From: Methylococcus sp. Mc7
GTDB taxonomy: Bacteria; Pseudomonadota; Gammaproteobacteria; Methylococcales; Methylococcaceae
NCBI RefSeq assembly: GCF_019285515.1
Contig: NZ_CP079095.1
Span: 3,194,501-3,258,500 of the forward strand
DNA: 64,000 nt
Reading direction: 5' to 3'
This document shows positions 16,922 through 25,320 of the stretch, one piece after another. How positions within the stretch are numbered: the stretch's first letter is position 1; each line of letters starts with the position of its first letter. Position numbers and translations under genes: made by a program. The notes under the pieces are model-generated. The model did not search any database. It was not told the origin of the DNA and saw nothing but the letters and a program-made list of their open reading frames with translations.

Positions 16922-16960
16922 TCATCAAACAACAAATAAATCGAGAATCGAGGAAGAGTC

Positions 16961-17365
16961 ATGAAACGAGTATCCGCCGCGGTAGTGGGCCTTTTGTTTT
17001 CCGCCAACGTGTTCGCCGTCGCCCAGCATTACGTTCGCCAGGACGGCGGCCATGTCCAGCACATGAAGATCAACGAGGTCGGCGATGAAATCCACGTCGA
17101 GGTGGATGTCGACTTCGAGCCGGTCGGCAGCGTCGACAAAGGCAAGCGGCCTTGCTCTCACACGATCGACGGCAATGCGGACAAGGTCGCAGACAACGAG
17201 CTGGTCCTGAAGAAACAGGTGGAAAGCGAAACGCGCTACTGCGAACTCAAGATTCACCTCAAAGGCGATGCGGCCGTGATCGAGCAGTCCAAGGATTGCG
17301 ACTATTTCCTCGGCACGTACTGCAAGTTCGCATCGGAAGGCAAGCCGCTGCTTCTCGTCAAATGA
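16961..17365 (+). CDS. Secreted protein of unknown function
   Basis: A 134-residue protein with a cleavable signal peptide (V-V-G-L-L-F-S-A-N-V-F-A, cleavage near residue 20). The mature part is acidic and has five cysteines, four of them around residues 91-126, suggesting disulfides in the periplasm. I recognise no family. A GAGGAAGAG lies before the ATG. It sits between dapD and tatA on the same strand, but its composition gives no link to either. Confidence 0.65.
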   Translation: MKRVSAAVVGLLFSANVFAVAQHYVRQDGGHVQHMKINEVGDEIHVEVDVDFEPVGSVDKGKRPCSHTIDGNADKVADNELVLKKQVESETRYCELKIHLKGDAAVIEQSKDCDYFLGTYCKFASEGKPLLLVK

Positions 17366-17426
17366 CGGGGCGATGCGGCCCGGACGAGCCGCGAATCCGT
17401 ATGAATCCAACCTGGGAGTTTGAGCC

Positions 17427-17639
17427 ATGGGCATAGGTGTTTGGGAATTGCTGCTGCTTTTTCTGATCGTTCTGGTCGTCTTCGGCACCAAGCGTCTGCG
17501 CAACATCGGGGGCGACCTGGGCGGAGCGATCAAAAGCTTCCGCTCGGCCATGAGCGAGAGCGAAGACAAACCCTCAGAAGGCGGGGCGCGCACCATCGAG
17601 GGTGAAGTGGTCGAGAAGAAGGAAAAGGACAAGGTCTGA
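17427..17639 (+). CDS. tatA: Sec-independent translocase subunit TatA
   Basis: A 70-residue protein with one N-terminal transmembrane helix (about 4-22), the F-G-T-K-R-L hinge after it, an amphipathic helix and a charged tail. TatA oligomers form the pore of the twin-arginine pathway, which exports folded proteins such as the SoxC-like enzyme in this window. GGGAG precedes the ATG. tatB begins 7 bases after the stop. Confidence 0.93.
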   Translation: MGIGVWELLLLFLIVLVVFGTKRLRNIGGDLGGAIKSFRSAMSESEDKPSEGGARTIEGEVVEKKEKDKV

Positions 17640-17646
17640 CCGGATC

Positions 17647-17949
17647 ATGTTCGATATCGGCTTCACCGAGATGCTGCTGATCGGGCTGGTCGCCCTGCTG
17701 GCGTTCGGCCCGGAGCGCCTGCCGAAGGTGGCGCGGGAAACCGGCTACTGGATCCGCAAGGCCCGCAGCACGCTGGCTTCCGTTCGCGCGGAAATCGAGC
17801 ACGAGATGGAAATGCAGGACTTGAAACAGGCCATGCTGGAAGCCAAGTCCGGCCGGACTCTCGAACCGGCTTCGGGCCAGGATGGCGAGCCCGGCGGGAA
17901 TCCGCCGCCGGAAGCCGCAGCGCCGGAAAAAGCCGATGACCGATCGTAA
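17647..17949 (+). CDS. tatB: Sec-independent translocase subunit TatB
   Basis: A 100-residue protein. The N-terminal M-F-D-I-G-F-x-E-M-L-L-I motif and F-G-P-E-R-L-P hinge are diagnostic of TatB, followed by a long amphipathic helix and a Pro/Glu-rich tail. TatB with TatC forms the receptor for twin-arginine signals. The 3' end overlaps tatC by 14 bases. Confidence 0.93.
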   Translation: MFDIGFTEMLLIGLVALLAFGPERLPKVARETGYWIRKARSTLASVRAEIEHEMEMQDLKQAMLEAKSGRTLEPASGQDGEPGGNPPPEAAAPEKADDRS

Positions 17950-18742
17950 GTCGAGGAGGGCCGAAGAGGATGTGGAGCAGCCGTTCATCTCCCACCTCGT
18001 AGAGCTGCGGCAGCGGATTCTTCGCGCCCTGGCGATGGTGCTGGCGCTGTTTCTTGGGCTGGCGTTCTACTCGAACGAAATATATTCCTTCCTGGCCGGG
18101 CCCTTGCTGAAGCATATGCCGGAAGGGTCGCAGATGGTCGCCATCGACGTGGCGTCGCCGTTCCTCACGCCGTTCAAGCTGACCTTGATGGTCTGCGTGT
18201 TCCTGTCGATCCCGTTCATCCTATACCAGGCCTGGGCTTTCATCGCTCCGGGCCTCTACCGCCACGAGCGGCGCATGGTGCTTCCGCTGCTGGTGGCGAG
18301 CACGGTTCTGTTCTACGGCGGCGTGGCCTTCGCGTACTACGTGGTGTTCCCCGTGATGTTCGGCTTTTTGACGGCCACGGCGCCGGCCGGGGTGGCGGTG
18401 ATGACGGACATCGCCAAGTACCTGGATTTCGTCCTGACCCTGTTCCTCGCCTTCGGCATCGCCTTCGAAGTGCCGATCGCGACCATACTCCTGGTATGGA
18501 GCGGCATCGTCTCCCGTGAAACCATCGGCAACAACCGCCCCTACGTCATCGTGGGCGCTTTCGTGGTAGGAGCGGTCCTGACGCCGCCGGATGTCGTGTC
18601 GCAAACGCTGCTTTCGGTTCCGATCTGGCTCTTGTTCGAATTCGGGTTCTTCTTCTCCCGGTTTTTCGAAGCCAAGCCGGAACACGAGACGGTCGCCGCC
18701 AAAGCCGTCGAACACCGCGATTCCTCCCCTTCGGGGCAGTGA
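17936..18742 (+). CDS. tatC: Sec-independent translocase subunit TatC
   Basis: A 268-residue protein with six transmembrane helices. It carries the cytoplasmic N-terminal F-I-S-H-L-V-E-L-R-x-R motif and A-P-G-L-Y-x-x-E-R, both signature sites of signal-peptide binding. I start it at the ATG at 17936, within the tatB end, which gives the usual short N-terminus. It completes the tatABC operon. Confidence 0.94.
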   Translation: MTDRKSRRAEEDVEQPFISHLVELRQRILRALAMVLALFLGLAFYSNEIYSFLAGPLLKHMPEGSQMVAIDVASPFLTPFKLTLMVCVFLSIPFILYQAWAFIAPGLYRHERRMVLPLLVASTVLFYGGVAFAYYVVFPVMFGFLTATAPAGVAVMTDIAKYLDFVLTLFLAFGIAFEVPIATILLVWSGIVSRETIGNNRPYVIVGAFVVGAVLTPPDVVSQTLLSVPIWLLFEFGFFFSRFFEAKPEHETVAAKAVEHRDSSPSGQ

Positions 18743-18770
18743 GGCCGGGTTTCCGGCGGGCTCATCATCC

Positions 18771-19490
18771 ATGATTCTGCTGTTCACCGACTTCGGTCCG
18801 GCCGGGCCCTACCTGGGCCAGATGGAAGCGGTGCTTCGGCTGAACGCGCCCGGCGTGGACGTCATCCACCTGGTGAGCGATGCGCCCGCTCCGCTGCCCG
18901 CGGGTTACCTGCTTGCGGCGCTATGCCGGCAGTTTCCGGAAGGCAGTGTCTTTCTCAGTGTGGTCGATCCGGGGGTGGGCGGCGACCGGCAGGCGCTGGT
19001 GCTCGAAGCGGACGGCCGCTGGTTCGTCGGACCCGGCAACGGCCTGCTCAATACCGTCGCCGCGCAGGCGGAATCCAGGCGCTGGCTGCGCATCGACTGG
19101 CGGCCGGCGCGTCTGTCGGCCAGCTTCCACGGCCGCGACCTGTTCGCGCCGGTCGCGGCCCGGATTGCCAAGCGGGACTTCGGGTGGGAGCACCAGGCCA
19201 TCGATGGGCCGGACGTTACGGCATGGCCGGCGGACCGCGCCTCGATCGTCTATTTCGACCATTACGGCAATGCGCTGACCGGCCTGCGCTACCGGTCTGA
19301 ATTCGCGGAACGGCTGTTGCGCGTCAACGACCGGCAGGTGCCGCATGCGGACGTTTTTTGCGCAGTCGAGGCGGGCGCGGCCTTCTGGTACCGCAACTCG
19401 CTGGATCTGGTCGAGGTCGCCGTCAACCGGGGCGGGGCGGACCAGGCCTTGGGCCTTGCCATCGGCGACAGCGTGGTGTTCGAGCCGTAG
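18771..19490 (+). CDS. SAM hydrolase / SAM hydroxide adenosyltransferase-like (DUF62)
   Basis: A 239-residue protein beginning I-L-L-F-T-D-F-G, the N-terminal signature of the DUF62 family, with V-V-D-P-G-V-G-G near residue 65 and G-P-G-N-G-L-L near 86. Characterised relatives split S-adenosylmethionine to adenosine and methionine using water/hydroxide; fluorinases are distant kin. The physiological role in most bacteria is unclear. It lies 28 bases after tatC and about 110 before the ABC transporter genes. Confidence 0.8.
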   Translation: MILLFTDFGPAGPYLGQMEAVLRLNAPGVDVIHLVSDAPAPLPAGYLLAALCRQFPEGSVFLSVVDPGVGGDRQALVLEADGRWFVGPGNGLLNTVAAQAESRRWLRIDWRPARLSASFHGRDLFAPVAARIAKRDFGWEHQAIDGPDVTAWPADRASIVYFDHYGNALTGLRYRSEFAERLLRVNDRQVPHADVFCAVEAGAAFWYRNSLDLVEVAVNRGGADQALGLAIGDSVVFEP

Positions 19491-19599
19491 GGGCCATCCC
19501 GTTCCAATGCCCGGCCGTCGTGCCGCATGGCGGCCCCGGTGGGCGCGATAGTATAATTTTGACGCTCGCTCCCCGGCATTTCCCCTTCCACAAGCTTCC

Positions 19600-20529
19600 G
19601 TGAACTCTCCCGGCTCCCCCGTCGTCATCGCGCGCCAATTGACCAAATCCTTCGAGGGGAAGCGGGTAGTGGACGGCCTGCGCTTCGACATCCGGCAAGG
19701 CGAGTTCGTGGGCATTCTCGGTCCCAATGGGGCGGGTAAGACCACGACGCTACGGATGCTGGTGGGCAATACGCCGCCGGGGGCGGGCGAACTTTCGGTG
19801 CTTGGCTTTGTCATCCCCGCCGAGGGGCGGGCGATGCGCGCGAGGATCGGTGTGGTGCCGCAGCAGGACAATCTCGACATCGACTTCACGGTGGTGGAGA
19901 ACCTGCGGATCTACGGCGGCTATTTCGGCTTGAGCGAAAAGGCGCTGAAGGCTCGGATCCCCAAGCTCCTGGATCTCGCCGCCCTCGCCGACAGGGCTGG
20001 GGCCCGCATCGGCCAGCTCTCCGGCGCCATGAAGCGGCGCCTCTCGATCGCCCGTGCCCTCATCAATCAACCGGAGCTGCTGGTGCTGGACGAACCGACC
20101 ACGGGGCTCGATCCCCAGGTTCGGCACAACATCTGGAGCATGCTGCGCCAGTTGCAGAACGAAGGACTGACGATCGTCCTGACCACCCATTACATGGAAG
20201 AGGCCGAGCGCCTGTGCGGACGCATCATCCTGATGGACCGCGGGCGGATTCTGGCGGACAGCAGCCCGCAGGCCTTGATTCGCGACCATATCGAGCCGCA
20301 CGTGCTGGAGGTGCACGGCGTCAACGCCGAAAGCTGGCGTTCTTCGCTTACCCTGGCAGGCGGGCAGCGCTGCGAGTGCATCGGCGAGAGCATCTTCCAC
20401 TACGGTGGCGACCTGGAAGCCCTGGTTCGCTCGTTGGATGCGTGGGACGGCGTGCATTACGTCTACCGGCGCGCCAATCTGGAAGACGTGTTCCTGAAGC
20501 TCACCGGACGGGATCTGCGCGATGCTTGA
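19600..20529 (+). CDS. ABC transporter ATP-binding protein, NodI type
   Basis: A 309-residue ATPase. Walker A is G-P-N-G-A-G-K-T-T (41-49), the Q-loop Q-Q-D-N follows, the signature is the variant L-S-G-A-M-K-R-R, Walker B is L-L-V-L-D-E-P with the D-loop T-G-L-D, and the switch histidine is in T-T-H-Y-M-E-E-A. This pattern fits the DRA/NodI group that exports drugs or lipid-like molecules. Translation begins at a GTG. The end overlaps the permease gene by 8 bases. Confidence 0.87.
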   Translation: MNSPGSPVVIARQLTKSFEGKRVVDGLRFDIRQGEFVGILGPNGAGKTTTLRMLVGNTPPGAGELSVLGFVIPAEGRAMRARIGVVPQQDNLDIDFTVVENLRIYGGYFGLSEKALKARIPKLLDLAALADRAGARIGQLSGAMKRRLSIARALINQPELLVLDEPTTGLDPQVRHNIWSMLRQLQNEGLTIVLTTHYMEEAERLCGRIILMDRGRILADSSPQALIRDHIEPHVLEVHGVNAESWRSSLTLAGGQRCECIGESIFHYGGDLEALVRSLDAWDGVHYVYRRANLEDVFLKLTGRDLRDA

Positions 20530-21286
20530 CGCGGCCAGGCGTTGGCGTTCGGTGTGGCGGCGCAACGCCTGGGTCTGGCGCAAGGGCGCGCGCACGGCGC
20601 TACTGGGCGGTTTCGTCGAGCCGCTGTTCAATCTGCTGGTGCTCGGTTTCGGACTGGGCAGCTACGTCGGCCGGGTCTCCGGTCTGCCCTATCTGGATTT
20701 CCTGGCCGGGGGCATACTCGCGACCAGCGCCATGAACGCCGCGACCTTCGAAGGACTGTACCTGGCCTATACCCGCATGGCGGTGCTGAAGACCTGGGAC
20801 GGCATGCTGGCGGCACCTTTGTCGCTGACCGACGTCGTAATGGGTGAGGTGCTGTGGATGGGCACCAAGAGCCTGATCAGTGCCGGCTTGATCCTGGCCG
20901 TACTGGCCGGCCTCGGCCTCGCCGCCGGATGGGCCGCGCTCGGGGTGCTGCCGCTGGCTTTCCTGGCCGGCGTCTGCTTCGGGAGTATCGCCCTGGTGGT
21001 GACCTCCTTCGCCCGCAGCTACGACTTTTTCGTGTATTACATCACGCTGGGCATCACACCCATGGTGCTGCTGAGCGGCGTGTTCTTCCCGTCCGACAGC
21101 TTGCCTTCCGCCGTACGGGGCGGCAGCGAGTGCCTGCCGCTGTTGCACGTCGTGGAGCTGGTCCGGCCGCTGCTGGCCGGAGACCTGGACCTTGGCTTGT
21201 TCCGGCATGCGGCGGTGCTCCTGGCATTTGCCGTGGCGGCGATTTTCCTTGCCATCTGGCGCCTGCAACGCAGGCTGACGCAATAA
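20522..21286 (+). CDS. ABC-2 type transporter permease, NodJ type
   Basis: A 254-residue permease with about six membrane segments and the ABC-2 family pattern (L-D-F-L-A-G-G-I-L-A-T-S-A-M-N near 59-73; L-S-G-V-F-F-P near 182). It pairs with the ATPase whose gene it overlaps. Substrate is not evident. hrpA begins 6 bases after its stop, so it may be cotranscribed with the helicase. Confidence 0.87.
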   Translation: MLDAARRWRSVWRRNAWVWRKGARTALLGGFVEPLFNLLVLGFGLGSYVGRVSGLPYLDFLAGGILATSAMNAATFEGLYLAYTRMAVLKTWDGMLAAPLSLTDVVMGEVLWMGTKSLISAGLILAVLAGLGLAAGWAALGVLPLAFLAGVCFGSIALVVTSFARSYDFFVYYITLGITPMVLLSGVFFPSDSLPSAVRGGSECLPLLHVVELVRPLLAGDLDLGLFRHAAVLLAFAVAAIFLAIWRLQRRLTQ

Positions 21287-21292
21287 TCCCTC

Positions 21293-24200
21293 ATGCTCGA
21301 CCACATCACGCGGCTGGAACGGTCGCTGGACCAATGTTTCGGTAAAGACCGGTTTGTGCTGCGGCGCAGCCTGCAACGCCTGAAAACCGTGGCAGGAAAG
21401 ACACCTCCCCCGGCGGAGGAGCTGGAGGCGGTCGCCCGGCGGATCGATGCGTCGATCGCTCTGTGTTCGGCGCGGGTGGCCGCCGTGCCCGCGCTGGAAT
21501 ATCCCGAAGAGCTGCCGGTGTCCGAAAGGCGCGGCGAGATCGCCGAGGCGATCCGGCAGAACCAGGTCGTGATCGTGTGCGGCGAGACCGGTTCCGGCAA
21601 GACCACCCAGTTGCCTAAGATTTGCCTCGAGGCGGGCCGCGGCATCAAGGGCTACATCGGCCATACCCAGCCGCGCCGCATCGCCGCACGCAGCGTGGCC
21701 GGGCGCATCGCCGACGAGCTGAAGCGCCCCTTGGGCGAGACGGTCGGTTACAAGGTCCGCTTCCACGACCAGACCCGGCCGGACAGCCTCATCAAGCTGA
21801 TGACCGACGGCATCCTGCTGGCCGAGACCCAGGCCGACCGCTTCCTGGACCAGTACGACACCCTCATCGTCGACGAGGCCCACGAGCGCAGCCTCAACAT
21901 CGACTTCCTGCTGGGCTACCTGAAATGGCTGCTGCCCAGGCGGCGCGACCTCAAGCTGGTCATCACCTCGGCGACCATCGACCCCGAGCGCTTCTCCCGC
22001 CACTTCGATGACGCCCCCATCGTCAGCGTCTCCGGGCGCACCTATCCGGTGGAAATCCGCTACCGTCCACCCGATTTGGCCGGCGAGGAGAGCGACGAGA
22101 CCGACCGCGGCGAGCAGCAGGCGATCCTGGATGCGGTGGATGAGCTGCACCGTGAGAACACCGGCGACATCCTGATTTTCCTGAGCGGTGAGCGGGAGAT
22201 TCGCGACACCGCCGAATCCTTGCGCAAGCATCATCCGGCCGACTGCGAGGTGCTGCCGCTGTACTCGCGGCTGGCGGTATCCGACCAGGAGAAGATCTTC
22301 AAGCCGCACGGCCGCCGCCGCATCGTGCTGGCCACCAACGTGGCCGAAACCTCGCTGACGGTGCCCGGCATCCGCGGAGTGATCGACGCCGGCTATGCCC
22401 GGATCAGCCGTTACAGCCACCGCAGCAAGCTGCAGCGCCTGCCGATCGAGAAGGTGTCCCGCGCCTCGGCCAGCCAGCGCGCCGGCCGTTGCGGCCGGGT
22501 CGGGCCGGGGGTGTGCATCCGGTTGTATTCGGAGCAGGATTTTCAGAACCGGCCGGAATTCACCGATCCGGAGATCCTGCGCACCAACCTGGCCGCCGTC
22601 ATCCTGCAGATGAAGGCGCTGAACCTGGGCGACATCCGCGCTTTCCCCTTCGTCGAACCGCCCGACGAGCGGCTGGTGCGGGACGGCCTCAAGACCCTGC
22701 AGGAAATCAATGCGCTGGACGAGAATGGCCGATTGACCGAACTGGGCCGCCGCCTCGCCAAGCTCCCGGTCGATCCGCGCCTGGGCCGCATCCTTCTGGC
22801 CGGCGCCGACGAGAACTGTCTGAACGAGGTCTGCATCATCGTCGCCGCCCTGAGCGTGCCCGACCCGCGCGAGCGCCCGGTGGACAAGGCCCAGGCCGCC
22901 GACCAGAAGCATGCCCGGTTCCGCCATCCGGATTCGGACTTCATGGCGATCCTGGCGCTGTGGAAAGACTACGAGGAACAGCGCGGGCATCTCTCCGGCA
23001 GCAAGCTGCGCCAGTATTGCCGCGACAATTTCCTGTCGGCCCTGCGGATGCGCGAATGGCGCGACATCCACCAGCAGATCCTGGAAGTCATCAAGGGGGA
23101 ACTGAGCCTTCGGATGAACCAGGTGCCCGCCGACTACGGCGAGATCCACCGGGCCCTACTGACCGGGCTGTTGTGCCATGTCGGTTTCCGCCAGGACCAG
23201 AGCGAATACGTCGGGGTGCGTGGGCAGAAGTTCCAGATCTTCCCCGGTTCGTTCCTGTTCAAGGCCCGGCCGGTGTGGATCGTCTCGGCCGAGCAGGTCG
23301 AGACCAGCCGGGTCTATGCCCGCACCGTGGCCAAAATCGAGCCGGAATGGATCGAAAAGTGCGGCGCTCACCTGTTGAAGCGCCACTATTACGAGCCGCA
23401 CTGGGAGCGTAAGGCCGCGCGGGGCGCGGTGTTCGAGCGCACCGCCTTATACGGCCTCAGCGTGCAGAACGGCCGCAAAGTGCCTTACGAGAACGTCGAT
23501 CCGGCGGCGGCGCGGGAGCTGTTCATCCGCTCGGCCCTGGTGCGCATGGACTACGACAGCAAGGCCCCGTTCCTGCTGGCGAACCGCAAGCTGCTGGAGG
23601 AGGCGGAATACTCCCAGCAGAAGGAGCGCCGAGTCGACCTGGTGGTGGACGAGGAGACCCTGTACCGCTTCTTCGACGAGCGGGTGCCCGCCGAAGTGGT
23701 CAACGGCGCCAGTTTCGAAGTCTGGCGCAAGGCCGCCGAGCGCCGCGAGCCCCGGCTGCTGATGCTGTCGCGGGAAGACATCACGCTGGACGCCGGCGGG
23801 GCAGGGGCCGCGGCCGATTTCCCGGACGAATTGGCGCTGGGGCCGGTGCGGCTGAAGCTGGAATACCGCTTCGAGCCGGGCCACGAGGACGACGGCGTCA
23901 CCGCCATCGTGCCGCTGCACGTGCTCAATCAGATCGACCCCGAGCCGCTGCGCTGGCTGGTGCCGGGGCTGTACCGCGAGAAGGTGGTGGCCCTGATCAA
24001 GTCCTTGCCCAAGACCTGGCGCATCCATTTCGTGCCCGCCCCCGATTTCGCCGACCGCGCCCTGCCCATGCTGGACTATCGCCAAGGTTCGCTGCCGGCG
24101 GAACTGGCGAAGGCGCTGAAGAAAATCGGCGGGGTGGCGCCGCCGGTTTCCGCCTTCGACGAAGCCGCGCTGCCGGTGCATCTGCGCATGAACTACGCCC

Positions 24201-25177
24201 TGGTCGACGAAAACAACGTGGTGATCGCCCGCTCCCGAGACCTCGGCCGGCTCCAGGCGAGCCACGGCGCCGAAGCCGGCCGCAACTTCCAGAACATCGC
24301 CCGCCAGGAGGTTGCGATTTCCGGGCGGCGGGCCTGGGATTTCGACGACCTGCCGGCCGCTTACTGCGGACGGGTCGACGGTCAGGACCTGCACGGCTTC
24401 CCGGCCATCGTCGACGAAGGCGAGACCGTCGGCGTGAGGGTGTTCGACTTGGCCGACGAGGCCCGGCTGCGCCATGAATTCGGCCTGATTCGCTTATTCC
24501 GGCTGACGCTGGCCAGGGAGATCAAATACCTGCGCAAAAATCTGCCGCTGAGTGCGGCCAGCGAGTTGCTCTACCGCCAGTTGCCCCCGGCCGGACGCGA
24601 TCTGCGGGAAGACCTGCAGGACCGGATCATGGCCGCGCTGTTTCTCGACGACCGTCCGGAACTACGGACCCGCGAGGCATTCGAGGCCAGGGCGGAACTG
24701 CTGCGCAGCGAGCTGGTGACGAAGGCCAACGAGGTAGGGAAAACCGTAGAGCAACTGCTGGGGCTGTACGGCGAATGCCGCAGCGCCTTGAAGACGCTCC
24801 GCGCCGGCCCGGCCGCCGAAGACGCCGGCGAACAGCTCGACCGCCTGGTCCGCGCCGGCTTCGTGGCCGCCACCCCCTACGAACGCCTGCGGCACTACTC
24901 CCGCTATTTGAAGGCCCTACTGCACCGGCTGGACAAAAGCCGCCAAGACCCCGCGCGGGACGCCCGCCTGCAGGCCGAGATCATGGCCTTCTGGCGGCCG
25001 TATTGGGAATCGGTGGAAAAGGGGAAAGCGCCCAACCCGCCCGAACGCGACGAACTCCGCTGGGCCCTGGAAGAATTCCGCGTCTCACTCTTCGCCCAGC
25101 AGATGAAAACCGCGTATCCGGTCTCCGCAAAACGCCTGCGGGAACTGTGGTCGCAGCGGGTAAGCCCCCAGCGCTGA
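21293..25177 (+). CDS. hrpA: ATP-dependent RNA helicase HrpA
   Basis: A 1294-residue DEAH-box helicase, close to E. coli HrpA in length (about 1300). Walker A G-E-T-G-S-G-K-T is at 97-104, D-E-A-H at 194-197, and S-A-T and the Q-R-A-G-R-x-G-R motif follow. The C-terminal half holds the HA2, OB and HrpA-specific DUF3418 regions. HrpA resolves stalled or collided ribosomes and processes some fimbrial mRNAs in E. coli. A strong terminator lies 30 bases after the stop. Confidence 0.95.
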   Translation: MLDHITRLERSLDQCFGKDRFVLRRSLQRLKTVAGKTPPPAEELEAVARRIDASIALCSARVAAVPALEYPEELPVSERRGEIAEAIRQNQVVIVCGETGSGKTTQLPKICLEAGRGIKGYIGHTQPRRIAARSVAGRIADELKRPLGETVGYKVRFHDQTRPDSLIKLMTDGILLAETQADRFLDQYDTLIVDEAHERSLNIDFLLGYLKWLLPRRRDLKLVITSATIDPERFSRHFDDAPIVSVSGRTYPVEIRYRPPDLAGEESDETDRGEQQAILDAVDELHRENTGDILIFLSGEREIRDTAESLRKHHPADCEVLPLYSRLAVSDQEKIFKPHGRRRIVLATNVAETSLTVPGIRGVIDAGYARISRYSHRSKLQRLPIEKVSRASASQRAGRCGRVGPGVCIRLYSEQDFQNRPEFTDPEILRTNLAAVILQMKALNLGDIRAFPFVEPPDERLVRDGLKTLQEINALDENGRLTELGRRLAKLPVDPRLGRILLAGADENCLNEVCIIVAALSVPDPRERPVDKAQAADQKHARFRHPDSDFMAILALWKDYEEQRGHLSGSKLRQYCRDNFLSALRMREWRDIHQQILEVIKGELSLRMNQVPADYGEIHRALLTGLLCHVGFRQDQSEYVGVRGQKFQIFPGSFLFKARPVWIVSAEQVETSRVYARTVAKIEPEWIEKCGAHLLKRHYYEPHWERKAARGAVFERTALYGLSVQNGRKVPYENVDPAAARELFIRSALVRMDYDSKAPFLLANRKLLEEAEYSQQKERRVDLVVDEETLYRFFDERVPAEVVNGASFEVWRKAAERREPRLLMLSREDITLDAGGAGAAADFPDELALGPVRLKLEYRFEPGHEDDGVTAIVPLHVLNQIDPEPLRWLVPGLYREKVVALIKSLPKTWRIHFVPAPDFADRALPMLDYRQGSLPAELAKALKKIGGVAPPVSAFDEAALPVHLRMNYALVDENNVVIARSRDLGRLQASHGAEAGRNFQNIARQEVAISGRRAWDFDDLPAAYCGRVDGQDLHGFPAIVDEGETVGVRVFDLADEARLRHEFGLIRLFRLTLAREIKYLRKNLPLSAASELLYRQLPPAGRDLREDLQDRIMAALFLDDRPELRTREAFEARAELLRSELVTKANEVGKTVEQLLGLYGECRSALKTLRAGPAAEDAGEQLDRLVRAGFVAATPYERLRHYSRYLKALLHRLDKSRQDPARDARLQAEIMAFWRPYWESVEKGKAPNPPERDELRWALEEFRVSLFAQQMKTAYPVSAKRLRELWSQRVSPQR

Positions 25178-25206
25178 GATCTGGCATCACTACGGAAATG
25201 GGAGAT

Positions 25207-25272
25207 AAGCCCTTTTCGCCGCAGGGCACCGGGGCGTAGCGGCCCCGGTAGGGAAAGGGCTTGTGTTTTTTC
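25207..25272 (+). terminator. Intrinsic terminator after hrpA
   Basis: AAGCCCTTTT (25207-25216) pairs with GAAAGGGCTT (25253-25262), enclosing a second stem ACCGGGGC/GCCCCGGT (25228-25249). GTGTTTTTT follows at 25263-25271. It ends hrpA transcription. The structure also sits just past the rne stop on the other strand, but there it lacks a U tract. Confidence 0.7.
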
Positions 25273-25320
25273 GTGCGCGCCATCGTGCAAGGACTACCCG
25301 TCCGTGCACGACGGCTATCC

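Noticed and set aside
21037-23149. Long minus-strand open frames opposite hrpA, including one of 849 codons
   Set aside because: They mirror the hrpA coding frame in high-GC DNA; composition is His/Gln/Arg-rich with no domain or start signal.
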